From positions 682,001 through 746,000 of the forward strand of contig NZ_JAMQPN010000001.1 in NCBI RefSeq assembly GCF_026151655.1: a stretch of 64,000 bases of DNA. The letters run 5' to 3'. Under the pieces are notes generated by a model. It was not told the origin of the DNA. It worked only from the letters and a program-made list of their open reading frames with translations, and made no database searches. The translations under genes were made by a program, and so were the position numbers. Below, piece by piece: positions 16,786-27,426 of this stretch. Every line of letters begins with the position of its first letter. The first letter of the stretch is position 1. Source of the DNA: Leptospira soteropolitanensis (GTDB taxonomy: Bacteria > Spirochaetota > Leptospiria > Leptospirales > Leptospiraceae).

Positions 16786-17298
16786 ATGTTGGATTGGGTA
16801 GAATCACTTAGAAGTTTATTTACTAATGAAATAGACTGTTACAAGCGCCTTCTGGAATTGGAAGGCAAAAAAAGAGCATCCATCCATTCTGCGGACGGAA
16901 AATCCTTAGAGTCCTTTGTCAAAGAAAGTTATCATATTATGGTAGAAGCCTCTGAATTGGAACGGATTCGGATGAAAACCATCGAAGATGTGTATGAAAA
17001 GGAAAAATTCACAAAAGACGAATCATCCATCACGCTCACTAGTTTTTTAAACCAAATGGATCGTGAATCCAATTTTAAACTCAAAACCTTTGCTTTAGAA
17101 TTAAAGAAGGTCGTTGCTGATTTAAAAGATGCCATCATCACAAATGAAAAACTCTTAAAAACAAGAAAAGAGTTTTTACAAACAACTGTTGACTCTTTGC
17201 AAGAGTTATCCAGAGAAAAAGTTTATACCTCACACAAACAACCGACAAGGCGTGGGCAGGGCCAAAAAGGCGCGATCATTTTGAACGCGACTGCCTAG
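16786..17298 (+). CDS. flgN: FlgN-like flagellar export chaperone
   Basis: The 170-residue, almost wholly helical and charged protein lies 9 bases before flgK, the classic position of FlgN, the cytosolic chaperone that guards FlgK and FlgL before export. Sequence conservation in this family is low, so the call rests on size, helix content (coiled-coil-like regions about 10-150) and gene order. A ribosome site AAAAGGA is 8 bases before the ATG. It opens the flgN-flgK-flgL-fliW-csrA run. Confidence 0.75.
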   Translation: MLDWVESLRSLFTNEIDCYKRLLELEGKKRASIHSADGKSLESFVKESYHIMVEASELERIRMKTIEDVYEKEKFTKDESSITLTSFLNQMDRESNFKLKTFALELKKVVADLKDAIITNEKLLKTRKEFLQTTVDSLQELSREKVYTSHKQPTRRGQGQKGAIILNATA

Positions 17299-17307
17299 GA
17301 GAATCGT

Positions 17308-19221
<1,914 letters not shown>

Positions 19222-19223
19222 TC

Positions 19224-20492
19224 ATGATCAGAATCACTAACATGATGCAAAACAATTCCTTGGTGCGAAACTTAAACCGCCACCAAGTGGCTATGGACGA
19301 AACCCAAACCCAACTCGGAACGGGATTAAAAATCCGTAAACCATCTGATGATCCGGGTGCGGCCACAAACCAAATGTACTTTCGTTCCCGCCTGAACGAA
19401 CTCTCCCAATACGAAGAAAACATTGGGGATGGATACCAAAGATTACAACAGATTGATGGTGTCCTAGACAAGATGGGTGAAATTTTCCAAAGAGCACGTG
19501 TACTTACGGTGCAAGCCGGAAACGGAATTTACCAAGGGGACAAGGGATTTGAATTGGAAGTGGCGATTGGTAAAGAGATCGACCAACATTTACGTGCCAT
19601 TGTGGATCTTGCCAATGCTCGAGATGCTACCGGACAACCTTTGTTTGGTGGTCATGTGATTGAAAGACCTCCCTTTGAACCGATTGAATCAAAAATCAAA
19701 GGTCTCCAAGGCCTTGAACTTAAAAACCAATACGTAGGCGTTGAGTATCGTGGTGATATCGGAGAACAACTCCGTGAAATCGAAAAAGGTGAATATATTC
19801 CCATTACCATTCCTGGGAACAAAGTGTTTTGGGGAACAAACGTGAGTGTCACTTCCAAAGTGGATAACTCTGCTTACCAAGCCACTTCTGACCAAAAGTT
19901 TAAAATCGATGGTGTAGAGATTCATATTTCTGTGGGTGATACCATCGATGATGTGATTGATAAAATCAACAACTCACCTCTGGAAGTGAAAGCAAGTAAA
20001 CTTGCCCAAGATAATATTTCCATTTCTTCTACGGCTCCTCATCAGATTTGGTTAGAGGATGTGGATGGAGGAACAGTCCTTCGTGATATTGGACTCATTG
20101 AACCAAGTGCAAGTGAACCACCGAATAACTATTCTAAGTCGGCAACTGTTACAGGACTTTCTGTATTTGATGTTCTTATCCAACTTCGAAATGACCTCAT
20201 CCAAAAAGACCAAGAAAGAATTGGTGGTAGGGATTTAGGTGATTTGGATTTGGCTTTGGAAAATATCCTTCGCCATAGGTCGACCATTGGTGCTCGTATG
20301 AATCGTTTGGAACAACATGAAGAACGTGTTTCTTACGATAAAATGTATATGACCGAACTTCTTGCTAAAAATGAAGGAATCGATTTTCCGGAAACAATTA
20401 TGAATATGAAGTGGCTGGAAACAATTCATAGTTATGCGCTCAATGTCGGTTCTAAAATTATCAAACCAACTCTTATGGATTTCCTTCGGTAA
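19224..20492 (+). CDS. flgL: flagellar hook-associated protein 3 (FlgL)
   Basis: The 422-residue protein begins with the flagellin-like N-terminal region (QNNSLVRNLNRHQVAMDETQ, TQLGTGLKIRKPSDDPGAA) and ends with a matching C-terminal helix (IGARMNRLEQHEERV). It is the second junction protein between hook and flagellar filament. The middle contains a segment (KFKIDGVEIHISVGDTIDDV) similar to the flagellin hook insert motif. It is translated almost directly after flgK and is followed by fliW, so junction assembly and flagellin control are in one operon. Confidence 0.92.
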   Translation: MIRITNMMQNNSLVRNLNRHQVAMDETQTQLGTGLKIRKPSDDPGAATNQMYFRSRLNELSQYEENIGDGYQRLQQIDGVLDKMGEIFQRARVLTVQAGNGIYQGDKGFELEVAIGKEIDQHLRAIVDLANARDATGQPLFGGHVIERPPFEPIESKIKGLQGLELKNQYVGVEYRGDIGEQLREIEKGEYIPITIPGNKVFWGTNVSVTSKVDNSAYQATSDQKFKIDGVEIHISVGDTIDDVIDKINNSPLEVKASKLAQDNISISSTAPHQIWLEDVDGGTVLRDIGLIEPSASEPPNNYSKSATVTGLSVFDVLIQLRNDLIQKDQERIGGRDLGDLDLALENILRHRSTIGARMNRLEQHEERVSYDKMYMTELLAKNEGIDFPETIMNMKWLETIHSYALNVGSKIIKPTLMDFLR

Positions 20493-20544
20493 CGGAAACT
20501 AAATGACGGTTATATTAGAAAGAAAAGAAAGTATAGGAACTAGA

Positions 20545-21006
20545 ATGTCGGTAACGATTCACACAAAACCTTTCGGAACCATCCAAGTGGACTCAAAACA
20601 AATCCTAAAATTCCCACAAGGTTTACTTGGATTTGAAGAATTTGATGAGTATGCTCTCATTGAAGAAAGTCCTGAAAGTCCATTCAAATGGTTACAATCC
20701 ACAAAAGAATCGGGACTGGCATTTATTGTCATCCAACCAGAATTGTTTATGAATGATTATAAACCTGCTGTATCTGATGAGGAACTTAATGACATTGGGC
20801 TTTCCAGTTGGAAAGATGGTCTTATATTTTTAATTGTGACCATTCCTCATGACAATCCCAAAGGAATGACGGCTAATTTACAAGGCCCTATCATTCTCAA
20901 TGGAAAAGAGGGAAAAGGAAAACAATGTATTTCCAGGGATGAAAATCATCCCATTCGTAAAAATATCATTGAATCTATGGAAGAGATGTCTTCCGAAAAG
21001 GTATAA
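20545..21006 (+). CDS. fliW: flagellar assembly factor FliW
   Basis: I chose the ATG at 20545 because AGGA lies 7 bases upstream and the resulting 153 residues begin MSVTIHTKPFGTIQVD, the normal FliW start; an upstream ATG at 20503 would add 14 unusual residues. FILKFPQGLLGFEEF-like residues (LKFPQGLLGFEEFDEYALI, 19 residues) and PESPFKWLQS are diagnostic. FliW binds CsrA and flagellin: free flagellin releases CsrA and adjusts flagellin translation. csrA follows immediately, which supports this circuit. Confidence 0.92.
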   Translation: MSVTIHTKPFGTIQVDSKQILKFPQGLLGFEEFDEYALIEESPESPFKWLQSTKESGLAFIVIQPELFMNDYKPAVSDEELNDIGLSSWKDGLIFLIVTIPHDNPKGMTANLQGPIILNGKEGKGKQCISRDENHPIRKNIIESMEEMSSEKV

Positions 21007-21009
21007 CTC

Positions 21010-21249
21010 GTGTTAGTTCTTGCGAGGAGAAGTAACCAATCCATTATGATCGGTGATGATATCGAAATTGTGATTGTCGATATCAAAGGTGACCAAGTAA
21101 AAATTGGCGTCAAAGCTCCTAAAAATGTATCTGTACATCGTGCAGAAGTTTACAAAGAAATTCAGGAAGAAAACAAAAAAGCTGCCGGTACCAATATCAA
21201 ACCAGAAGATTTGGGCAAACTCGGTGATTTGTTCAAAAAGAAAACTTAA
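21010..21249 (+). CDS. csrA: carbon storage regulator / translational repressor CsrA
   Basis: The 79-residue protein begins with a GTG and [18 protein letters not shown] and contains [19 protein letters not shown], the RNA-binding CsrA core; the acidic-basic tail of about 20 residues is a little longer than in E. coli. CsrA binds GGA motifs near ribosome sites and blocks or protects mRNAs, with flagellin mRNA a usual target where FliW is present. The start is 3 bases after the fliW stop, and its ribosome site AAAGG lies in the end of fliW. Confidence 0.95.
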   Translation: MLVLARRSNQSIMIGDDIEIVIVDIKGDQVKIGVKAPKNVSVHRAEVYKEIQEENKKAAGTNIKPEDLGKLGDLFKKKT

Positions 21250-21309
21250 CTTGATCTTTACTTCGATTTGCGTTTCTCTGGAGTCAAGCTCTAGGGAGAC
21301 GGTTAAACA

Positions 21310-21984
21310 TTGAAACGTAAAATTTTAGTCTGGTTGTTGCCACTTGTTGTTGTTTGGTTCCAACGTTTGATTGGACTTACTTCCAGGTTTCGTTTTTTGA
21401 CAAACGAACGTTACGAAGAATTATTCAAAAATAAAAAGCCTTTTATTTACTCTATTTGGCATACGAACGTTTTGTACTCTCCGTATCTGCACAGGGGAAA
21501 AAACGTAGCCGTACTGATTTCTGAATCGAAAGACGGAGACTATATCAACGAAGTAGTCCACCGGTTCGGAAACACTAGCATTCGTGGAAGTAGTTCAAAA
21601 GGAGGATCAAAAGCATTAAAAGCTATGATCCAACATTTAAAAAAGGGATTACCTGCTGCTTTTACCCCCGATGGTCCAAGGGGACCTGCTTTTGTTCTGC
21701 AACCAGGGATCATTGCCGCAGCGCAAGTCACCCAAGTTCCAATCATTCCTTTTCATTATGAATGTAGTCGTCAATGGGTACTAGAAAAAGCTTGGGATAA
21801 ACATAGAGTTCCTAAACCTTTTACAACCTTTGTTGTTTCCTATGGAGAACCTATTTCGGTTCCTCGTAATTTGAATGAAGAAGAGTTTGAACAGATGCGT
21901 CTAAAAGTAGAAGAGGCTATGTTAAACAACCGTAACCGTGCGATAGCGGAAGCAGAGCGAATTCATAAAGGAGAATCCAAATGA
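21310..21984 (+). CDS. DUF374-like lysophospholipid acyltransferase
   Basis: The 224-residue protein begins at a TTG (21310) and has the DUF374 hallmarks: [13 protein letters not shown] near the N-terminus, [33 protein letters not shown] and [19 protein letters not shown]. This family is related to LpxL-type acyltransferases and in some bacteria modifies lipid A or its precursors with acyl groups. The His in IWHTN takes the catalytic position. It overlaps the OsmC gene by four bases. The acceptor here is not known; the start codon is the only one that precedes the first hydrophobic stretch. Confidence 0.82.
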   Translation: MKRKILVWLLPLVVVWFQRLIGLTSRFRFLTNERYEELFKNKKPFIYSIWHTNVLYSPYLHRGKNVAVLISESKDGDYINEVVHRFGNTSIRGSSSKGGSKALKAMIQHLKKGLPAAFTPDGPRGPAFVLQPGIIAAAQVTQVPIIPFHYECSRQWVLEKAWDKHRVPKPFTTFVVSYGEPISVPRNLNEEEFEQMRLKVEEAMLNNRNRAIAEAERIHKGESK

Positions 21985-22385
21985 CAGCAGTATTCGAAGA
22001 CAAGGTGGTAGTTTCTACCACCAAAACCAAATACGAAACTAAAATTTCGGCAGGAAAACATCATTGGATAGCGGATGAACCAAAGGACAAAGAAGGGACA
22101 GATCTTGGGCCTATGCCTACAGAATTACTTGCTTCTTCTTTGGGAGCCTGTACCTCCATTACAATTAGGATGTATGCGGATAGAAAAGAATATCCTTTGG
22201 ACTCGGTGGAAGTTCACGTAACAATTGATAAACGATCTCTAGAGGATCATAAATTTACAAGAGTTGTATTTCTTTCTGGAAATTTAAGCATTGAACAACG
22301 GGAAAGATTACTTTCCGTTGCCAACGCTTGCCCAGTTCATAAAATTCTCAGTGGAAAAATTGAGATAGAAACAGCTTTGGGTTAG
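21981..22385 (+). CDS. OsmC/Ohr-family peroxiredoxin-like protein
   Basis: The 134-residue protein has the OsmC fold signature: [20 protein letters not shown] with Cys57 and [11 protein letters not shown] with Cys117, the reactive pair that reduces organic peroxides at the expense of dithiols. It starts four bases inside the acyltransferase gene, so the two are co-translated. OsmC and Ohr cannot be separated by eye; the sequence looks more like the OsmC side (YhfA-like group) because the first motif lacks the Ohr pattern. Cytosolic. Confidence 0.85.
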   Translation: MTAVFEDKVVVSTTKTKYETKISAGKHHWIADEPKDKEGTDLGPMPTELLASSLGACTSITIRMYADRKEYPLDSVEVHVTIDKRSLEDHKFTRVVFLSGNLSIEQRERLLSVANACPVHKILSGKIEIETALG

Positions 22386-22396
22386 AGAACGGATTA

Positions 22397-23224
22397 CTAA
22401 ACCCACAAAGGAATCACCGTAGCAGAACCACCATCCCATTCGATTTTTGTATGAAAATGTTTTCCTTCACGAATTCTTGGGACTTTGGCACCGTTCACAT
22501 AGAAGGTTCCACCAGTGTATTCATGGGTTTCTCTTTCTTTTTTTTTGCTAATCGAATGGTGCATATGTCCTGAAAGAACCAGAGGGACTTTTTTCCCAAT
22601 GGATTTGGCATATTGAATGGCTTCTGTAAGATCCAGATCTCCCCAGTCCCCACCTTCTTTTTTAAACTCGGCACCGTAGATGGAATTTTTAGTAGCACCT
22701 AACCCCAAAGGCCCGTTATGCGAAAGAAAGAATAAGTTCTTTTCTTTAGTTCCATCGATCAGTCGTTTGTACTTTTCGATTGAGGTATCCATATTTGAAA
22801 CCATATAGTTCTTTTCCATATAAGGTGCAAAACTCAGACCACCACCCATCGCATGAGGACGACCAACAATCAGACTTAAGTCCAAATCCTTAGACAAAAC
22901 TAGGGAACTGTAACCGAGTAAAGAAATGGGTTTTACTAGTTCCGAAAGTTTTCTCATTCTCCAGTGTTGGCCTATTTGCCCTGAATGGATGAGGACTTTC
23001 GATTGGATCACTTCTCCAATGATAGAAGTCAAACTCATCCCATCCCAATTTCCCGGAATCATATACGCACGTTTGGTGAGACCTTCAAAAGAAATTTTTC
23101 CGAGTTTGGGATTGCCACGTAAATCTCCCGTAAAAAACAAACAGTCATAATCTGAAGCATTGAAATACTCTATGTCTTTTTTGTTCCAATACCCGTGGAT
23201 GTCTCCAATCAATGCAAATTTCAT
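22397..23224 (-). CDS. calcineurin-like metallophosphoesterase
   Basis: The 275-residue protein has the metal motifs in order: GDIHG (7-11), FTGDLRGN, IPGNWDG, FLSHNGPLG and LSGHMHH. These bind two metal ions and are typical of the calcineurin-like superfamily. Substrate cannot be predicted; similar stand-alone enzymes hydrolyse phosphodiesters or nucleotides. It converges on the OsmC gene with a 12-base gap, and starts 18 bases after the stop of the GH31 gene, so co-transcription with it is possible. Confidence 0.85.
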   Translation of the reverse strand: MKFALIGDIHGYWNKKDIEYFNASDYDCLFFTGDLRGNPKLGKISFEGLTKRAYMIPGNWDGMSLTSIIGEVIQSKVLIHSGQIGQHWRMRKLSELVKPISLLGYSSLVLSKDLDLSLIVGRPHAMGGGLSFAPYMEKNYMVSNMDTSIEKYKRLIDGTKEKNLFFLSHNGPLGLGATKNSIYGAEFKKEGGDWGDLDLTEAIQYAKSIGKKVPLVLSGHMHHSISKKKERETHEYTGGTFYVNGAKVPRIREGKHFHTKIEWDGGSATVIPLWV

Positions 23225-23242
23225 TTGGGTAGGTCTCCGCTT

Positions 23243-25477
23243 TTAGTCTTTGTTCCGAATAGAGCTTATGGAAGAACGAATGAGGGCTTCCGATTTTCCA
23301 CCTACACGTATGAATGCGGGAGGTTTTCCAATAGGGGCTGGGACTTGGATTTTTCTATATCCATCATAAGTGGTTCCTGTCCATAGATGTAACCATTTTC
23401 CACGAGGTAGATACACATCCTGTACAATTTCTCCACTTTCTACTACCGGAGCGACAAGAAGGTCATCTCCTAAAAAAAACTGGTATTTATAATTTAATAA
23501 ATTTTTATCTTCCGGTTCTACAAGGTAATTGTGTCGGACAACAGGGATTCCAGTCATTGATGCCTCTTCCACCAAACTTTGGATATATGGTTTGAGGGCA
23601 AAATGGATTCTCGCAATTTTTGCAAATAGTGCCACAGTATCTTCATCACCCAGAGATCTGGTACCATCAGGTTTTATATAAGTATATACCTGCCAGTTTT
23701 TAAGCGGTCTGTTCCCTTCATGGGTGCGAAAGACAGGTGTAAATGCCGAAACCTCTGCCCATCGCAATAGAAGTTCTTTGGATCTGTGGTAGTTTTTAAG
23801 TGGATTTGTGATAGTTGTGTATCCACCGATATCACTATGATTTAATGCATAACCGCTGATCCCTGAACTAGTAAGGCCGATGATAGAAGAGGGAAGTCCG
23901 TCATTGGTTCCGAAACTTACCATTTGGTCTCCTTCCCAAAAGAGAGTGGAGTAAGTATTGGAATAACTGTAACCCGCACGGCTGAAAAATACAATTTTAC
24001 CTTCCATCCCAGCTTCTTTGATGGCTTCTCGGTTGACCCGTGCCCAATCGACCGGATAACGGTTGTGATATATTTTGGCATCGATTCCAGAATACAATTT
24101 TGCGTCATAAGGTAACCATTCTCCAAAATCTGCCATCCAACCAGAAAGTCCCATTCCAATCATATTTTTTTTGATGAGATCTTTAGTCCAACGAACCGCT
24201 GCCGGGTTTGTCAGGTCTATGAGGTAAGCAGGAAACCCAACGGTTTGGATAAGATAGTTGTCTCCGCTTTGATTTTTTACAAGATATCCTTTTGCTTTCG
24301 CTTCCGTTAAGAGTGGGTTTGTAAAATCATCATTTGGTTTTTTAGGATCTGTATCTGCAAGGAAGGAGTTAATGTAACCTAACACTTGTACATTTTGATC
24401 ATTCATTGATTTCACAAATTTTTTAAAGTCGGGATACAATGTTTCATCTACATACCAACGCCATTTGAGTTGGTCTCCGAAATTAGTGACACGTCTCCCA
24501 CACCAGTCTTGGATCCAAAGAGCAGTGACGGGATTTCCTGCATCTTTTGCTTGTTTGACGATGGCAGATACTTTTTCTGTTCCGCCTTGGACACCAAGCC
24601 AAGTGCCGTAAGCCCAATCCGGAAGTTTCGGAAACCTTCCTGTTTTTTTGGTATATGCTTCAATGAGGGACTTGGAAGACGATCCAATCCAAATGGTTCC
24701 GGTTAATGATTTTTCCGATTGGAAATCCCAAAACTCCACTTTGGTTTTTTTGGAATCGCTGAAGTCGAAATTCGCATAACCGCTGTTTTCGAAAAATACC
24801 GAACGATTATCGGAAGTAATGTAATGAGGGATAGGTGCATAAGTGGTATATGCGTTTCCACCGGCCCCTGCCATAATATTTGCTCCCGCAGTGATCGGTT
24901 GGTCACCACGGCCTATACCTTGTTCTTCTGTAAATAAAAAGGGAGTTTTTCCTTTGAGTTCATCATAAGTGAACTGTTCGCCAAGCCCAAAGATTTTTTC
25001 ATCTGGTGAAGATATGTAATGGAACTGTATTCTGTTTAAGGAAGGATCAGAGAGAGTGATTTTGAATTCCACTTCTGTATCAGATTTGGTTTGGAAAAGG
25101 AGTTGGTAATCGGTGGAACAATCTTTTCCAGTTAACTTCCCTTTGATGGTGATTTTTCCTAATTCCTTTTTGATTTCGTCTACAGATTGTTTGTTGCAAG
25201 TTTTTTGTAGACTTTCTTTAAATTGAAATGATGCCATTCTGTATTTGGATATGGTATCCTTGGTGAAGGCCAAAAGGAATGGTTCTTCTAGGGAAAGTTT
25301 AATAAAGTCTTTAGAAAGTGATTGGTTTCTTAAAGTGAAATCATTTGCAGATTGAATCCACTGGACTTTTGGAGTGAGGGAATAAGATTCTTCTGCAACA
25401 GGGACATTAGAGATGATGCGAGAGGCACATTCCAAAAAGAACAGTGATAGTGATAAATAGATAAAACGAAAAACCAT
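23243..25477 (-). CDS. GH31-family alpha-glycosidase lipoprotein (sulfoquinovosidase-like signature)
   Basis: The 744-residue protein starts with a signal peptide ending in FFLEC (Cys17), so it is probably a lipoprotein. The GH31 domain carries the nucleophile in GWMADFGEWLP (Asp450) and the acid/base in FWEGDQMVSF (Asp517), with WIQDWCGRR and GISGYALNHSDIGGY. GWMADFGE and WxGDQ are shared with the sulfoquinovosidase YihQ branch of GH31, which releases sulfoquinovose from plant or algal sulfolipid. Whether the sulfonate-binding Arg and Trp are present cannot be decided without alignment (the region reads FGDQLKWRW). An alpha-glucosidase or alpha-xylosidase is possible. No sulfoquinovose catabolism genes are seen near. 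Confidence 0.8.
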   Translation of the reverse strand: MVFRFIYLSLSLFFLECASRIISNVPVAEESYSLTPKVQWIQSANDFTLRNQSLSKDFIKLSLEEPFLLAFTKDTISKYRMASFQFKESLQKTCNKQSVDEIKKELGKITIKGKLTGKDCSTDYQLLFQTKSDTEVEFKITLSDPSLNRIQFHYISSPDEKIFGLGEQFTYDELKGKTPFLFTEEQGIGRGDQPITAGANIMAGAGGNAYTTYAPIPHYITSDNRSVFFENSGYANFDFSDSKKTKVEFWDFQSEKSLTGTIWIGSSSKSLIEAYTKKTGRFPKLPDWAYGTWLGVQGGTEKVSAIVKQAKDAGNPVTALWIQDWCGRRVTNFGDQLKWRWYVDETLYPDFKKFVKSMNDQNVQVLGYINSFLADTDPKKPNDDFTNPLLTEAKAKGYLVKNQSGDNYLIQTVGFPAYLIDLTNPAAVRWTKDLIKKNMIGMGLSGWMADFGEWLPYDAKLYSGIDAKIYHNRYPVDWARVNREAIKEAGMEGKIVFFSRAGYSYSNTYSTLFWEGDQMVSFGTNDGLPSSIIGLTSSGISGYALNHSDIGGYTTITNPLKNYHRSKELLLRWAEVSAFTPVFRTHEGNRPLKNWQVYTYIKPDGTRSLGDEDTVALFAKIARIHFALKPYIQSLVEEASMTGIPVVRHNYLVEPEDKNLLNYKYQFFLGDDLLVAPVVESGEIVQDVYLPRGKWLHLWTGTTYDGYRKIQVPAPIGKPPAFIRVGGKSEALIRSSISSIRNKD

Positions 25478-25535
25478 CGACCCTCCAGGAGCAGAGATTA
25501 GTGGATCGATGGTTTACTGTTTCGTAAATACTTTT

Positions 25536-26384
25536 TTAAACTTTCTTGCGATCCAATCCGCCGACACGTGGTGCTGCGGCAGCACCTTGTTTGGCACCAA
25601 ATACAGCGACAGCTTGTTTTGGCAGACTTGATTTTCTCCATTCAAACCAAGAACCTTGGTAGGTGGTGACATCAATATAACCTGCTTCCCGGAGCATGAG
25701 AGCAAGTAAACAAGAGCGAGCCCCATTATAGTCGTAAATGACTGTGGGTCTTTCTGGCATAAAAGGAAAACCATTCAGACGTTTTTTGAAAAGGGAACGT
25801 TCGATGAGGTTGGCTTCTCCATCATACAAGTTTCTCCAATCCCATAAAAAAGCCCCTGGCAGACGCCCACAAAGAGTTCCTTCTTCAGGAGCCGTGAGTC
25901 GTGGCAATCTTCCTTCGTATTCTTCCATAGTCCTTGCATCAAAGATTTGGAGTTTAGTAAGATTTCGTTCCATAAAGGCTTTGTCTACAACGCCTTCAAT
26001 GGGTTTTACTTTGTCAGCAATGGGAGGTTCTATTTTGAGTTCGCCTTTTGCTTTTTTTCCTTCTACTGGCCATTTTTGACCAAGAACATAAGCGTCCTTA
26101 ATTCCCATCCCACGTAGCAAATACACCATACGGGTGGAAAACATTCCCATTCCCTCATCGAAAACTATGATTCGTGTTTTTTTAGATTTTTGAAATTCTT
26201 GTACGACTGCAACCATCGGTCCGTACAATTTCTTTTGTGATTCTGGATCAGATCCGAATGCTTTTTTGATAAATGGATAGTAATAAGCACCTTCTAATGT
26301 TTCTTCTTCATATGCTGATTGGGAACGACAATCGATGAGGAAGTCACCAGGTTCTATTTCGGTTTTAAGAAAGTTCCAGTTCAA
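25536..26384 (-). CDS. tandem rhodanese-like protein without catalytic cysteine
   Basis: The 282 residues show two rhodanese domains (about 1-105 and 120-255) as in thiosulfate or 3-mercaptopyruvate sulfurtransferases. The expected active-site loop CxxGxRS in the second domain reads YDYNGARS, with Asp218 where the cysteine should be, and the matching place in the first domain reads FDEGMG (Asp76). A C-terminal tail rich in Ala and Gly follows. So sulfur transfer through a persulfide looks impossible. The protein may bind a phosphate-like anion or regulate a partner. The gene is monocistronic in appearance, divergent from the exported protein gene at 26557. Confidence 0.75.
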   Translation of the reverse strand: MNWNFLKTEIEPGDFLIDCRSQSAYEEETLEGAYYYPFIKKAFGSDPESQKKLYGPMVAVVQEFQKSKKTRIIVFDEGMGMFSTRMVYLLRGMGIKDAYVLGQKWPVEGKKAKGELKIEPPIADKVKPIEGVVDKAFMERNLTKLQIFDARTMEEYEGRLPRLTAPEEGTLCGRLPGAFLWDWRNLYDGEANLIERSLFKKRLNGFPFMPERPTVIYDYNGARSCLLALMLREAGYIDVTTYQGSWFEWRKSSLPKQAVAVFGAKQGAAAAPRVGGLDRKKV

Positions 26385-26556
26385 AAAAGTATTCTCCTAT
26401 TTCTTACATTACTTTTCCCCCCCATGAATTTTTGAAAGTCTGAAAACCAAAAAAAAAGTTCAACTTCGGTTTGAGACATAATGAGAAAAGAAATCAATTG
26501 GATGTCAGTTGATTCTATGGGGTCGGTACGCCGATAATCACAACAATCGGTATTCC

Positions 26557-27426
26557 ATGATTAAGCAGTTATACATATACTTCGGATTGATTTTGTTATT
26601 TTTTGTCTCAGAAGTCAGTTTTGCGGACCGCACAAAGACAAACTTAACACTACAATCGCTTGCAGAGGAAGTGAGCGCTTGGAAAAAGAGGAAACCATCC
26701 CAAGAGATCCGAAAACAGATCCAAATGAAACAAAGTTTTTTCATGGATGATGGAGATTGCCGATTGGAGCCAGCATCTCGAATCTCTTCGGTTACCTACT
26801 TTCGTTTTAGTTGCCAGAAAGTTGAAGATCCGATGTTGATTCAATTTCAATCCAATCAGAAAAAAAAATTGGATCCAGGAACGTTTCGATTAAGGGCTGT
26901 TCATCGAATAGGAAACAAACAATATTTAGAAATTGAAACAGGTTTAATTCCTGGACAAACAAAATTCCAGGCACGATTGAATACCGATGATACCGATTTG
27001 GATTATCCTTCTAAAAAACAAATACCTGCGGTTATCGAAGGAAAACAATCAATTCCTTCTTATAAACCGATTCAAAATCCGAATTTATTTTATTTTAAAT
27101 CCATCTCTCAAAATCCCAAAAGAAGAAAAGAAGTTCCTTCCAATATTGAAGTTTTTTTTGATTCTTCCTGTCCCTTGGAATACATAGAAAAGGATGAAAG
27201 TTTTTATTGGGATCAAACAGTTTCTTTTGTATTTCGAATCACCTGCATTCGCGATTCTGCATATAGTTTGATTCGTGTACCATCCTCTGCTTCCGGAGAT
27301 TTGATAACTTCAAATACAATTTGGAAAGATCCGAAACCTGGTGATCGCGTTTTGGGAAGTGCTGTGCTAAAAAAGATCACAGAAACTCAAACTTTTTGGG
27401 AGAAAATTGTTTTGTATTATGAATAA
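26557..27426 (+). CDS. exported protein of unknown function, first gene of a three-gene cassette
   Basis: I chose the ATG at 26557 because a signal peptide begins there (MIKQLYIYFGLILLFFVSEVSFA, split: hydrophobic core about 6-18, cut after about residue 23). An upstream TTG in frame has no better support. The mature 265 residues are hydrophilic, with two cysteine pairs (DDGDCRLEP...FRFSCQKV and DSSCPLEY...FRITCIRD) in similar settings, suggesting two copies of one disulfide-containing domain. I do not recognise the family. Its stop overlaps the start of the protease gene by 8 bases, so it may be a periplasmic partner or substrate of that protease. Confidence 0.7.
   Translation: MIKQLYIYFGLILLFFVSEVSFADRTKTNLTLQSLAEEVSAWKKRKPSQEIRKQIQMKQSFFMDDGDCRLEPASRISSVTYFRFSCQKVEDPMLIQFQSNQKKKLDPGTFRLRAVHRIGNKQYLEIETGLIPGQTKFQARLNTDDTDLDYPSKKQIPAVIEGKQSIPSYKPIQNPNLFYFKSISQNPKRRKEVPSNIEVFFDSSCPLEYIEKDESFYWDQTVSFVFRITCIRDSAYSLIRVPSSASGDLITSNTIWKDPKPGDRVLGSAVLKKITETQTFWEKIVLYYE

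Noticed and set aside
23243..25477. Several antisense open frames inside the GH31 gene
   Set aside because: They follow the codon pattern of the opposite strand and lack starts with ribosome sites.
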